In this document: positions 1 through 8,833 of the stretch, piece after piece
Numbering within the stretch: the first letter of the stretch is position 1
How the letters are laid out: every line of letters starts with the position of its first letter
Assembly (NCBI GenBank): GCA_019233975.1
Contig: JAFALY010000010.1
Span: forward strand, 59,138 to 123,137
Reading direction: 5' to 3'
DNA length: 64,000 nucleotides
DNA from: Alphaproteobacteria bacterium
GTDB taxonomy: Bacteria; Pseudomonadota; Alphaproteobacteria; UBA9219
Notes under the pieces: generated by a model
Seen by the model: the letters and a program-made list of their open reading frames with translations, nothing else
Databases searched by the model: none
What the model was told of the DNA's origin: nothing
Translations under genes and position numbers: made by a program

Positions 1-582
1 GCATGGCGTTTTCTGGGCCGCCTGTGGCGCCTTGTCGATAGTACCGTTGGCCAACTGCCCACGGCAGACATGCCGTTACCAACCCTGAATGCAACAGCAG
101 ACAAAGCGCGCCGCATCACACACAAAACCATTGCGGATGTCACGGCGTCGCTGGAGCGGTTCCATTTCAATGGCGCCGTTGCCCGCATTCGTGAATTCGC
201 CAACGCGCTGGAAACACTGAACACCGGTGACGCAGGCGAAGCCTGGGCCTTGCGTGAGGGGTTGGACAGTCTGGTACAGATCATCGGCCCCATGGTGCCG
301 CATCTGGCCGAAGAATTGTGGCAGCGGCTGGGACATAAGACCCTGTTGACAGACAGCGCATGGCCAAAGGCGGACTCCGCCCTGGCGGTTGATAATCAGG
401 TCACCATCGCGGTTCAGGTAAACGGCAAATTGCGTGCGACCATCACGTTGCCGCGCGATGCGCAGGCCACGGATGCGGAAACAGCCGCGCTGGCCGACGA
501 CAATGTGCAGCGCGCGATTGCAGGCCAGAAGCCGAAGAAAATTATCGTCGTGCCGAACAAGATCATCAATATCGTCGCGTAA
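1..582 (+). CDS. leuS: Leucine-tRNA ligase, C-terminal part (5' truncated by window)
   Basis: The open frame runs from base 1 to a TAA stop at 580-582, giving the last 193 residues of a class Ia aminoacyl-tRNA synthetase that charges tRNA-Leu in the cytoplasm. The visible part is the helical anticodon-binding domain, starting with the WRFLGRLWRLV helix typical of bacterial LeuRS, followed by the small C-terminal domain that contacts the tRNA elbow and ends in KIIVVPNKIINIVA. The catalytic HIGH and KMSKS regions lie upstream of the window. The lptE start follows after 9 bases and holA after that, so this is the usual leuS-lptE-holA arrangement and probably one transcript. Confidence 0.95.
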   Translation, partial: AWRFLGRLWRLVDSTVGQLPTADMPLPTLNATADKARRITHKTIADVTASLERFHFNGAVARIREFANALETLNTGDAGEAWALREGLDSLVQIIGPMVPHLAEELWQRLGHKTLLTDSAWPKADSALAVDNQVTIAVQVNGKLRATITLPRDAQATDAETAALADDNVQRAIAGQKPKKIIVVPNKIINIVA

Positions 583-591
583 GGCGCAGCC

Positions 592-1182
592 ATGGCCATC
601 AGCCACCGCAACAAAGATAGCAAGATGCAAAAGCGGCGCGAGCAGGGGCGTTGCATACCGATGGCCGTACTGATCCTGTCCGGCCTGATGGTGCAGGGCT
701 GCGGTTATCACGCCGTCTACGCGACGCAAGGCAGCACATCGGCGGTTGCGAATGAACTTAATCAGGTCGGCATCGACAGCATTCCAAACCGCGAGGGGCA
801 GGTGCTGCGAAACGACCTGATTGACCGCCTGTATGGCAAAGGCCGCCCGACGAGCGTGAATTACCACTTGTCAGTGAAAATCAATATTGGATCCGAAGAT
901 CTGGGCACACTGGCTGACTCCACCACCGTTTTGGTCGGTATCAACACAGACGCAAATTATACATTGACGGACACCGCAGGCCATCAGGTGTTGAGCGGCC
1001 ATGCGCACAGCGCCACGAGCTATGACAAGCTGAACAACCAGTATGGCACACTGGCGTCGCATGACAGTGCGGTCGACCGCACCCTGCATGAAGTGGGTGA
1101 GCAGATCACGAACCGTCTCGGCCTGTATTTTGCGGAAAAGGATTCATCGACCTCGACCGTCCCGGCGACCAAAGCGCCGTAA
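592..1182 (+). CDS. lptE: LPS-assembly lipoprotein LptE
   Basis: This 196-residue protein carries a basic N-terminus, a hydrophobic stretch at about residues 24-34 and a lipobox ending V-Q-G-C with Cys37 as the likely lipidated residue; Gln at -2 is unusual. The mature part resembles LptE, the outer-membrane lipoprotein that plugs the LptD beta-barrel and helps deliver lipopolysaccharide to the cell surface. The start at 592 is preceded by AAGG at a normal distance. A later Met at 661 would give a shorter signal peptide and cannot be excluded. It sits 9 bases after leuS and 5 bases before holA, the position where alphaproteobacterial lptE is commonly found. Confidence 0.82.
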   Translation: MAISHRNKDSKMQKRREQGRCIPMAVLILSGLMVQGCGYHAVYATQGSTSAVANELNQVGIDSIPNREGQVLRNDLIDRLYGKGRPTSVNYHLSVKINIGSEDLGTLADSTTVLVGINTDANYTLTDTAGHQVLSGHAHSATSYDKLNNQYGTLASHDSAVDRTLHEVGEQITNRLGLYFAEKDSSTSTVPATKAP

Positions 1183-1187
1183 CCTCC

Positions 1188-2195
1188 ATGAAACTGACGC
1201 CCGCGCAAACGACGCAGTTTTTACAAAAACCAGACTCCGCAAAACGCGTGATTCTGGTGTATGGACCGGACGCCGGTTTGGTCAGCGAACGCGTCAAAAT
1301 GTTGGCCCTATTGGTTGTACCTGATCCGGATGATCCGTTCCGCACCGCGCATTTGACGGCAGCCGCGGTTGCCGATGACACAGCCCGTTTGTATGATGAA
1401 ATGGCCGCGCAGTCACTGGGCGGCGGACGCCGCCTGATCCGCCTGAGTGCGGCGGAATCCGCCACGGGCGCGATTGCCAGCCTGTTAAAAGACCCGCCGC
1501 CAACCGACAGCCTGTTGTTGATTGAGGCCGGTGATCTGGACAAAAAATCCAAGCTACGCCTTCTGTGTGAAAATGAAGCACTGGCGGTCACGATCGCCTG
1601 CTACGCCGAAGAAGGTGCCGCACGCCAACGTACCATTGCCGATATTTTGCAAGCCGAAGGCTTGCGTATTGACCGCGACGCCCTGATGGCCCTGGCCGAC
1701 ATCTTACCATCCGACCGTATGGCCATGCGGTCGGAGTTAGAAAAACTGGCGCTATACGCGCGCGGCCAAAAGGAAATCAGCCTGCGTGATATCGAAGCGG
1801 TGATTCAGGATGCGGGGGCCGCCGAGCTGGATGACCTGATTTATGCCGTGGCGAGTGGCGATGCTGCACGTTCCGGCACCCTGATGGCGCGGTTGTGGGA
1901 AGAACAAACATCGCCCGTCGCCATATTGCGTGCAGCACAACGTCATTTCATGCGCCTGGCGCAGGCGCGCGCGCAAATGGATGAAGGATTGAACGCGGCC
2001 GAGGCCGTGAAGCGCCTCAGCCCGCCGGTATTCTGGAAATTCGAGAACGCATTTGCCGCGCAATTGCGACGCTGGTCATCCGCCCGCATTGAGGCCGCTC
2101 TATCCCGCCTTTATGAGGCCGAAGCCGCCGTAAAGCGCACAGGCATCCCGGATCAGACGCTGTGCGCGCAATTGCTGCTGCGCCTGACCGGCTAG
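1188..2195 (+). CDS. holA: DNA polymerase III delta subunit
   Basis: At 335 residues this matches the delta subunit of the clamp loader, which opens the beta sliding clamp so that it can be placed on primed DNA. The N-terminal AAA-like domain lacks a functional P-loop, as is normal for delta: an early VYGPDAGLV segment takes its place. A helical lid follows, and the C-terminal collar domain contains the RAAQRHFMRL helix typical of HolA. The gene begins 5 bases after the lptE stop and is the last gene of the leuS-lptE-holA run. A stem-loop follows 36 bases after its stop. Confidence 0.92.
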   Translation: MKLTPAQTTQFLQKPDSAKRVILVYGPDAGLVSERVKMLALLVVPDPDDPFRTAHLTAAAVADDTARLYDEMAAQSLGGGRRLIRLSAAESATGAIASLLKDPPPTDSLLLIEAGDLDKKSKLRLLCENEALAVTIACYAEEGAARQRTIADILQAEGLRIDRDALMALADILPSDRMAMRSELEKLALYARGQKEISLRDIEAVIQDAGAAELDDLIYAVASGDAARSGTLMARLWEEQTSPVAILRAAQRHFMRLAQARAQMDEGLNAAEAVKRLSPPVFWKFENAFAAQLRRWSSARIEAALSRLYEAEAAVKRTGIPDQTLCAQLLLRLTG

Positions 2196-2223
2196 GTCGA
2201 TATCCATCCATCACGATAACGCT

Positions 2224-2258
2224 ATAAAAAAATCGGGGCCCGATAGCGGACCCCGATT
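2224..2258 (-). terminator. Rho-independent terminator of the giant coiled-coil gene, possibly bidirectional
   Basis: AATCGGGG at 2231-2238 pairs perfectly with CCCCGATT at 2251-2258. Read on the minus strand, the stem is followed at once by a run of seven T residues (2224-2230), a classic intrinsic terminator for the gene ending at 2282. On the plus strand the stem is followed only by a mixed T-rich stretch, so termination of holA there would be weaker. Confidence 0.85.
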
Positions 2259-2281
2259 GTTCTTCTGCTGATTTTTCAAGT

Positions 2282-5200
2282 TCAGCTGATCTTCTGCAGA
2301 CCGGCTTGCGCCTGTTCCTGCAGAACCTGATCAACCGTGTCACCCAGCGCATCGCCGGTGACGGACAGTTGACGCAGGATCTGCTGCAGCGAACCCATCA
2401 GTTCGTCGCCCTGCAACTTCAATGACACGCGCATGCGGTCAGTGCGTTGCTGCATTTCCTCGATCGTCTTGTTCATGGCCTGAACCTGACCATGCGCTTC
2501 ACGTACTGAACCGCTGACAACCTGCGACTGTTCGCCGTAAATCTGGCCGATGCCGCGAATAATGCCCGCCGCCGTCTGTGAACCGTTCGTGAGGTTTTGC
2601 ATTTCACGCTGTACGGTTGAAACGACGTCGATCAGTTTCTTCGACGCTTCTTCGCTGACATTCGCGGCCAGAGTGCGGCCTTCTTCCAGCTTGGAGGAAA
2701 CGACGCTGAGGTGGCCCAGTGCGGTTTCAAGCTGACCGACCAGATCACCTTCATGACGACGGATGCCATCGCCCGCCATCGACAGACGGTCAAGCAGAAC
2801 ATCCAGTTGATCGCCAAAGCCGGTCAGCAGCTTGGCGACTTCTTCGGTCGCGCCGCGCATACGGGCCGTTTTGTCGGTCAGTTGCAGGATCGTGTCCTTG
2901 CCGGTCTGGTCGAAGCGTTGCGAAATGCGTTCGACATCAGCCACCGTGGCGACCGTGGTCGTACGCAGCGTGCTGCCCGTACGTTCCAGTTGGGTCGTGA
3001 TTTGCGTCAAGCCGCGGTTGATGTCGTCGATCTGCGACTGAACACCGGTGCGGATACGTTCCAGCTGTTCGCGGAACTGCGCGGTGGCGCCCGTCAACTG
3101 GCCTTCGGCGCGTTGGCCCGCCTGGCTGAGCGCATCGATATGCTTCGCGACAACCTCGCCAGTCGCGGCAAGTTTTTGCGTACTGACGGCAGCGCGTTGA
3201 TCCAACGTGTCAAACTCGCGCACCAAACGTTCGGCTGTCTGTGTCGCATCGCGACGCAGGGCTGAGAGACGTTCGCCCGAGCTTGCCAGTTCGGCAATGC
3301 TTTGTTCGGCGCGGGCGACCAGTTGCTTCTGTTCGTCCGACAGAGTCGCGGTGGCGCCCTGCATCGCCGTCACATGCTGTCCCAATACCACGCCAAAGCT
3401 CTTCAGCAAATCTTCGGCCTCGCCTGATGTTGCTGTAATGCGGCGCATTTCATCAATCATGCTTTCGCGCGCCGTGGTTGTAACGGCGATGAAGCGGTCA
3501 GCGGTGCTGACCAGATGCGCATCGGCTTCAGCCGCACGGTCTTTCAGCATACGCGTCGCCTGTTCGATACCGGCCGTGTTGCGGTCAAGCAGCGTCGGCA
3601 GATGCGCCGATTCCTGACGCAGGTTGCCAGTTGCCTGTTCAATCGCCGATTCCGACATCGCCAGATTGGCACGGAGCGCGTCGCTTTGACCCAACAGCTT
3701 ATCAGCTGCCGCGGCCACATGTTCGACCGCCTGTACAGACAGGCTGCCAACGCGTTGCAGTTCGTCGGTCAGTGTCTGACGCGCATCCGTCACGCGCGAC
3801 CAGGCCTGTTCCAGAATGCCGCGGGCATCCTTATCCGTTTCCGCGAGCGAGTCACGCAGCATAACCAAACGTTCGGTCGCGTAGGCTGCCGTATCAGCCA
3901 ACTGGCGCGCCTGCGCTTCGGACTTGGCGCCGGTCGTTTCAATAACCTGCAGCTGATCGCGCATTTTGTCGCTGACGATTGTCACGCGTTCTTCCGCATC
4001 GCGCGCCGTTGCCGCGAATACGGATGCCTGCTTTTGCAAGGCTTCGATGCTCGACTGGCTGTAACCGGCAAATTGCTGCGCGGTGTAATCCAACGCACCT
4101 GTCGCGGCCCCCGTTTGTTGCTTCAACTGGTTGGTGGCGGCGTCAATTTGCGCAACCGCGCCTGTCATCTGGTCGGCAACGCGCGCGCTTTCCGCCTGCA
4201 ATGTGTCGCGCAGATAACGCGCCTGTTCTTGCATATTGGCGGCAGAGGCAACAATGCTGCGCGTCTGCTGTTCGGCTTGCTGCGCCTGCATGGACAGTTT
4301 GCCGGCTTCATCGGCAAAGCCGCTGCTGGCCGCCTGCACTTGCGCCAATGTGCTTTGCGCCTGCGTGCCGATGGCGTCCATCTGGCGATTGATTTGCTGC
4401 GTACCGTCTGTGACGCGAGCAACCGTGCGTTCCGCGATCGAAGCCGTTTCATCCTGAGCCAGGCTGAGACGGTTCAGAAGGCCATTCAACACGTCACGCT
4501 GCGCATCGAGCGCGGCAGTGAGCGTACGTTGACGATCGGCAATTTGCGCCATAGTCGTATTCAGCGTCTGCGTCTGACCCGACAGGCCGGATTGCAAACC
4601 ACCCAGCGTAACTTCGGTCGCGGTTGTAACTTCGCGCAATTCCACGCCGGATGCGGCCAGCTTGGTGATCAAGCCGCCCAGCACATCGCCCGCACGGGTA
4701 CTTTCGTCCTGTACGGTTTCGCGCAAGTGACGCGCCTGTTCCTGCAGCGCGGCGGTGACGGACAAGATGGTCCGCGCCTGCTGTTCGGCTTGTTGCGCAT
4801 TTTGCACCAGTTGCCCCGCCTGATCGGCAAAGGCTGTGCCGGCATCGCGCACATAGCCAACCGTGCTTTGTGATTTGTCGGACAGAACGCCCAACTGATT
4901 CTGGATGTCATGCAAAGCTGCATCCAGACGCGTAATGCTGCGTTCGGCCACGTCGGATGCCGATGCGTGTGCCGTGCCCAGCTTGTCGAACAGTTCGACG
5001 AGCTGCGTGCGCTGGCTTTCGCTGGCGGTCGCGAGGGTACGGTGCTGTTCGGCGACCTGATCGCCCAAAACGGACAAGGTCGATGTCTGTTGTGTGACGC
5101 TGGCGCCCAATGTCGACAAAGCCTGTTCGGCACGCGCGGCGGTTGTTTCCATATTGCTGTTGATGTTGTCCAGCCTGGACGATATCGAGGCTTCGGCACG

Positions 5201-8200
5201 CGCCGTTGTTTCTTCTACATTCTTGCTGAGCGCCGACAATTTATCGGACACAGTTTGCTCGGCACGTGCTGCGGTTGTTTCCATTTCCTTGCTAAACGTG
5301 GAAAGTTTGGCAGAGGCGGTTTCCGTCATGCTGCCAAAGCGACCCGCGGCCTGATCCGCGCCCAAAAGGGCGGTGGCGGCGGTCTGCTGCATCTTCTGGC
5401 TGGCGGCGTCCATTTGGGCGACGCTGTCCGTCAGTTGCTGTGTCAGACGGCTGTTGTGCTGTTCCATTTGTGTACGGATTTGGCTGGTCTGTTCCGACAA
5501 AGTGACGCCCGTGGCCGACAATTGACGAATGGTCTGGTCGATCTGCGCGGCGCTGTCATTCAGCTTGGCTGTTTGTTCAGCAAAGACACCGCCTGTCTTC
5601 TGAACAAGCGTAGCGGCACTTTGTGACGCTTCGTTCAGCGTGTTGCTTTGACGCGTAAAGGCGGCATTGCATTCATCCAGACGGGCAAGCGTCTGACGCG
5701 CATTGCTGTTTGCAGCCTCGTGCGTGAAGCTGATCTTTTCGTTCAGTGCGGTGATCTGTTGCAGTGTTTTACCGGTCGCGGTTGCGATCTGCGTCGCCTG
5801 CGCATCCAGTTGCTGCGCTCCATTGCCGACGAGGCTGAGCTGCGCCATCAGCGCGGTCGTCAGTTGTTCGACCTTGCCCTGAACGGTGCCGGTCGCCTGT
5901 TCCAACTGCTGTGTGCGCTGATCCAGATCCTGCGCGGCGGCGCGGGTGGTTTCATTATAATGGGTCGCGACACGATCAAGCAGCGCATAGGCGGCATCGG
6001 TGCGTTGTTGCAACGCTTCGCCAAGCGAAGCAAATTGCTTTTCCGCGCGTTGCAGGTCGGCGGCCAGATCATCGCTCTGCTTTTGCAGGATGGTACGGAT
6101 CTGAGTCGCTTCACTTTGCAGATTACCGGTAATCATTTGCATCTTGGTGCTGGAATTCTCGGCATTCTGCAGCAATTGATAGGTTTGTTCACCCACACGA
6201 ATGGCGGCGCCCTGTAACGCTTCGACCGCACGGGCGGTTTCGGTGTCAAGGCCGGTCACTTCACGTTGTAGGCGGTCGGACAAATCCGCATATTGTTGCA
6301 AGGTCTGACGCGCTGTTTCTTCCTGCGCGGCGCGAACGGCCAGGAATCGCGCATTCAACTGATCAATCTGTGAAGCGGATTCTCCCGTAATGCGGGTCAA
6401 ATCTTCGCCCATGCTGCCGACGCGGGCATGGAAATGCTGCAGGCGCTCCAACTGACCCTGCAGACCTTCATGATATTGCCCCATCGATTGCAGGCCCGCA
6501 CTCGTGCTGGCTTCAACCTGACGCACAACTTCCTGCACCGGCGGAATGGCGCGGGCGGCAAAGTCGCGGATATTCTGTTCGGACTGGCCGATTTGACCGC
6601 GCGTTTCGGTCAGCAAGTCAACAAGACCGGCGGCCTGTTCACGCAGACCCTTTTCGGCAATCGCGGCCTGTTGCTGCAATTGCGTTGTGGCTTCGCGCAG
6701 CACCACCTCTGCGGTACGGGTGCGTTCAGCCATATCGCCTTCCTGACGACCGAGTGATTCCGTGGCAACGGCCAGCGCGCGCACGCTCATCTGCGTGGCT
6801 TCGTTGATGCGGGTAATCAGGCCTTCGTTCTGATCAACGGCGGCATACAAATCCTTCACCAGATTTTCACCGACACCCTGCGTCGCTTCGCGGGTAGCCA
6901 GCAGACGCTCCAGTACATGCTGCAGATTTTGTACGGCGGCGGCGGCGCGATCCTGCACATCCGTACCGGCGCGGGCCGACGCTTCACGCAGCGCTTCGAA
7001 TTGCGCCAGATGATGGGTGACTTCGGTTGTCATCGCCTTCATCTGTTCGCTGCTTTCGATCGACAGGCGGTTAAGGCGCTGCGACACGTCTTCGTAACGG
7101 GCCGTTGTATCAGCCAGATGACGGGCGATAGCATCCGCATTGGTGCGGCTGTCGCCGTTCAGCATCGTGAAGCGGGTCAACGTATCATTTGCGGCATTGT
7201 TCAGGTTGGAGATCGACTTTTCCCACGACCCGACAAAATCTTCGGTGGTCTTGCCGATGCGGCCCGCCAGCGCGTCCAGATCATCGCGGCGCTGCTGCAG
7301 ACCATTGTCGACAACAGACAGGCGTTCGCTGAAACCATCCATGAAGCGCTGCAGGCTGTCCACCTGATAGGAAAGTTTTTCACTGAGGTTGACGGCCTGT
7401 TCACGCGCCAACTGTTCGCTGGCGTACAGGCGGTCGGCCACGCCGCGAATAACGGCTTCGGCTTCGCTGACGCGGACAGGCAGCGTGTTGCTGAATTCAT
7501 CCAGCGAACGGGTTTGCGCATCAAGCGCGCCCGCCAGACGTTCCGCCTCTTCACGCGCAATGCCGGCGCGTTCCAAGAAGCGCGCGACGCTGAGGTCGAT
7601 TTTGCTGGAAAGACCGTTCAGTGTTTCGGACGCGGATTCCGCCGCGGCCAGCAAGGTCGCTTCCTGCGCACGCGATGTGTCGGCCAGACGTTTGCTGTCC
7701 AGATTGGCGCGTTCCAGCGCGTCAACCACGCGACCGCTGCACGTTTCAACTTCTTCGAGCAGCGAGGTGATCTGATCACGCACCGCTTCGGTTTGGCGCG
7801 ACACAGAGTCGCCGCTTTGCACCAGACGGTCATCAAGGACGCGCATCATGGTGAATTTGTCATCCATCAGGTTTTCAATCTGCTGCATATTGCGGCGGAT
7901 GATGTCTTGAATTTCCTTAACCTGGTTCACACTGGAACGTTCGAACTGTTCCATGTCTTCGCGCTGACGGCGCACGCGATCGACGATGGTCGCCAAATCG
8001 CCCTGCGTCATGTTCTGCACGCTCTTCAACAATTCAACCTGTTCACGGATGACCTGATTGAAGCGGCGGATGCGCGCTTCGGCGATCCCCGACTCGCCCG
8101 TAATCATCGCCAGTTGGCGACGGAGCGGTTCGGCAACCATTTGAATGTCAGCGGCGCGCTGCAGATAGGCAACCAGCATCCACACAAACGCGACCGGCGA

Positions 8201-8506
8201 AATAATGGCGGAAATGCCAATCGCCCAATCAGCCAGCGGCAAACCGCCAAAGGTATGCGCAGGACCCGAGCGCGCAACAACAGCCAGAACAATCAGAACC
8301 CAAACGCCCGAGACAACCAGACCGGCCCAGAACGGCATGCTGCCGACATCGATCCGTTTTTTCGCGGCCGTCTTTGCGGCTTGCGGTGCGGCGGTGGCCT
8401 TTGGCGGCGCCTTGGCCGCCTGGGGTGGTACGGGAGGCGTCAATCTGACGGGTGCGCCCGTGGCGGGTGTAGCGGAAGCGGCTGAACTGTTCTGCGGTGC
8501 GGCCAT
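2282..8506 (-). CDS. Giant two-TM coiled-coil protein, TipN-like architecture
   Basis: This 2074-residue protein starts with a Pro/Ala-rich, probably cytoplasmic tail (residues 1-55), followed by two membrane segments at about 57-79 and 92-115. Everything after that, about 1950 residues, is Gln/Ala/Glu/Thr-rich and almost free of prolines, so it should form very long coiled coils. It contains a 171-residue duplication and three 22-residue repeats. The layout of two N-terminal TM helices followed by a long coiled coil is that of the Caulobacter polarity protein TipN, but this protein is more than twice as long, and the link is by architecture only. A GAGG Shine-Dalgarno lies about 10 bases before the ATG. 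A scaffold in polarity, division or chromosome organisation is inferred. Confidence 0.85.
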   Translation of the reverse strand: MAAPQNSSAASATPATGAPVRLTPPVPPQAAKAPPKATAAPQAAKTAAKKRIDVGSMPFWAGLVVSGVWVLIVLAVVARSGPAHTFGGLPLADWAIGISAIISPVAFVWMLVAYLQRAADIQMVAEPLRRQLAMITGESGIAEARIRRFNQVIREQVELLKSVQNMTQGDLATIVDRVRRQREDMEQFERSSVNQVKEIQDIIRRNMQQIENLMDDKFTMMRVLDDRLVQSGDSVSRQTEAVRDQITSLLEEVETCSGRVVDALERANLDSKRLADTSRAQEATLLAAAESASETLNGLSSKIDLSVARFLERAGIAREEAERLAGALDAQTRSLDEFSNTLPVRVSEAEAVIRGVADRLYASEQLAREQAVNLSEKLSYQVDSLQRFMDGFSERLSVVDNGLQQRRDDLDALAGRIGKTTEDFVGSWEKSISNLNNAANDTLTRFTMLNGDSRTNADAIARHLADTTARYEDVSQRLNRLSIESSEQMKAMTTEVTHHLAQFEALREASARAGTDVQDRAAAAVQNLQHVLERLLATREATQGVGENLVKDLYAAVDQNEGLITRINEATQMSVRALAVATESLGRQEGDMAERTRTAEVVLREATTQLQQQAAIAEKGLREQAAGLVDLLTETRGQIGQSEQNIRDFAARAIPPVQEVVRQVEASTSAGLQSMGQYHEGLQGQLERLQHFHARVGSMGEDLTRITGESASQIDQLNARFLAVRAAQEETARQTLQQYADLSDRLQREVTGLDTETARAVEALQGAAIRVGEQTYQLLQNAENSSTKMQMITGNLQSEATQIRTILQKQSDDLAADLQRAEKQFASLGEALQQRTDAAYALLDRVATHYNETTRAAAQDLDQRTQQLEQATGTVQGKVEQLTTALMAQLSLVGNGAQQLDAQATQIATATGKTLQQITALNEKISFTHEAANSNARQTLARLDECNAAFTRQSNTLNEASQSAATLVQKTGGVFAEQTAKLNDSAAQIDQTIRQLSATGVTLSEQTSQIRTQMEQHNSRLTQQLTDSVAQMDAASQKMQQTAATALLGADQAAGRFGSMTETASAKLSTFSKEMETTAARAEQTVSDKLSALSKNVEETTARAEASISSRLDNINSNMETTAARAEQALSTLGASVTQQTSTLSVLGDQVAEQHRTLATASESQRTQLVELFDKLGTAHASASDVAERSITRLDAALHDIQNQLGVLSDKSQSTVGYVRDAGTAFADQAGQLVQNAQQAEQQARTILSVTAALQEQARHLRETVQDESTRAGDVLGGLITKLAASGVELREVTTATEVTLGGLQSGLSGQTQTLNTTMAQIADRQRTLTAALDAQRDVLNGLLNRLSLAQDETASIAERTVARVTDGTQQINRQMDAIGTQAQSTLAQVQAASSGFADEAGKLSMQAQQAEQQTRSIVASAANMQEQARYLRDTLQAESARVADQMTGAVAQIDAATNQLKQQTGAATGALDYTAQQFAGYSQSSIEALQKQASVFAATARDAEERVTIVSDKMRDQLQVIETTGAKSEAQARQLADTAAYATERLVMLRDSLAETDKDARGILEQAWSRVTDARQTLTDELQRVGSLSVQAVEHVAAAADKLLGQSDALRANLAMSESAIEQATGNLRQESAHLPTLLDRNTAGIEQATRMLKDRAAEADAHLVSTADRFIAVTTTARESMIDEMRRITATSGEAEDLLKSFGVVLGQHVTAMQGATATLSDEQKQLVARAEQSIAELASSGERLSALRRDATQTAERLVREFDTLDQRAAVSTQKLAATGEVVAKHIDALSQAGQRAEGQLTGATAQFREQLERIRTGVQSQIDDINRGLTQITTQLERTGSTLRTTTVATVADVERISQRFDQTGKDTILQLTDKTARMRGATEEVAKLLTGFGDQLDVLLDRLSMAGDGIRRHEGDLVGQLETALGHLSVVSSKLEEGRTLAANVSEEASKKLIDVVSTVQREMQNLTNGSQTAAGIIRGIGQIYGEQSQVVSGSVREAHGQVQAMNKTIEEMQQRTDRMRVSLKLQGDELMGSLQQILRQLSVTGDALGDTVDQVLQEQAQAGLQKIS
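4190..4993. repeat. Two diverged 513-bp direct repeats inside the giant coiled-coil gene
   Basis: The sequence CTGTTCGGCT occurs at 4268-4277 and again at 4781-4790, an offset of 513 bp or 171 codons. The similarity extends on both sides: about 4190-4480 matches about 4703-4993, and both encode a block centred on QQAEQQ and QEQAR-LR motifs. The divergence shows an old in-frame duplication that lengthened the coiled coil by one whole unit. Confidence 0.7.
5115..5312. repeat. Three tandem 66-bp (22-residue) repeats in the giant coiled-coil gene
   Basis: TCGGCACG occurs at 5127, 5193 and 5259, an exact 66-bp period. Each unit encodes a 22-residue heptad-like block with a conserved E-T-A-R-A-E core. 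Twenty-two residues fits two 11-residue (hendecad) turns, so these units can extend a coiled coil without breaking its register. Confidence 0.8.
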
Positions 8507-8833
8507 ATGAAACGCCTCAATATCAGTTGTCTATCAGTTGTGTCTGATACACGTTTTTTATTTGTCCAAATCATTCCGGATACATAACAAAAAACGCTTA
8601 CCTAGCCGCGGATTAGATACACGACGAGGAACTGCGACTGTAGCAGCTTTACATCTATTAATGGAAGCAAGAAGCAAAGGGCGGTGGATAATTTTTTGTA
8701 CGCAAAATCAGGCCTGTAGGAACCCCGCGTCAGACCGTCACGGATAGAGTGAACGCCGCCCGTCAAGCCCTATTTTGCACTGCCGAAAAGCCCATCTGAA
8801 AGTAATTAACAACTCCCTTTGGGACGAATCACT
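8507..8833. other. 327-bp intergenic region between the giant coiled-coil gene and mutS
   Basis: No credible coding frame or RNA gene is visible. The part next to the giant gene carries TATCAGTTG at 8521-8529 and again at 8532-8540, an 11-bp period, followed by the inverted half-site CTGATA at 8544-8549. These lie in the likely 5' leader or promoter of the minus-strand giant gene and could bind a regulator. The rest is AT-rich and should hold that gene's promoter and the mutS 3' end. No T-tailed terminator is seen after mutS. Confidence 0.5.

Noticed and set aside
3515..4873. Long plus-strand frame of 452 residues inside the giant coiled-coil gene
   Set aside because: It is antisense to a clearly coding frame with strong heptad composition; the Arg/Gln/Leu-rich translation mirrors the coiled-coil codons and has no ribosome binding site.
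5100..5320. Regularly spaced repeats considered as a CRISPR array
   Set aside because: The 66-bp period is in frame, diverged at synonymous positions, and encodes a coiled coil; no unique spacers and no cas genes.
6917..8485. Plus-strand frame of 522 residues opposite the N-terminal part of the giant protein
   Set aside because: Same reason: a mirror frame of Gln/Ala/Glu-rich codons, with no domain and no start signal.
8507..8833. Possible small RNA or tRNA in the longest intergenic region
   Set aside because: No cloverleaf, T-loop motif or T-tailed hairpin on either strand.
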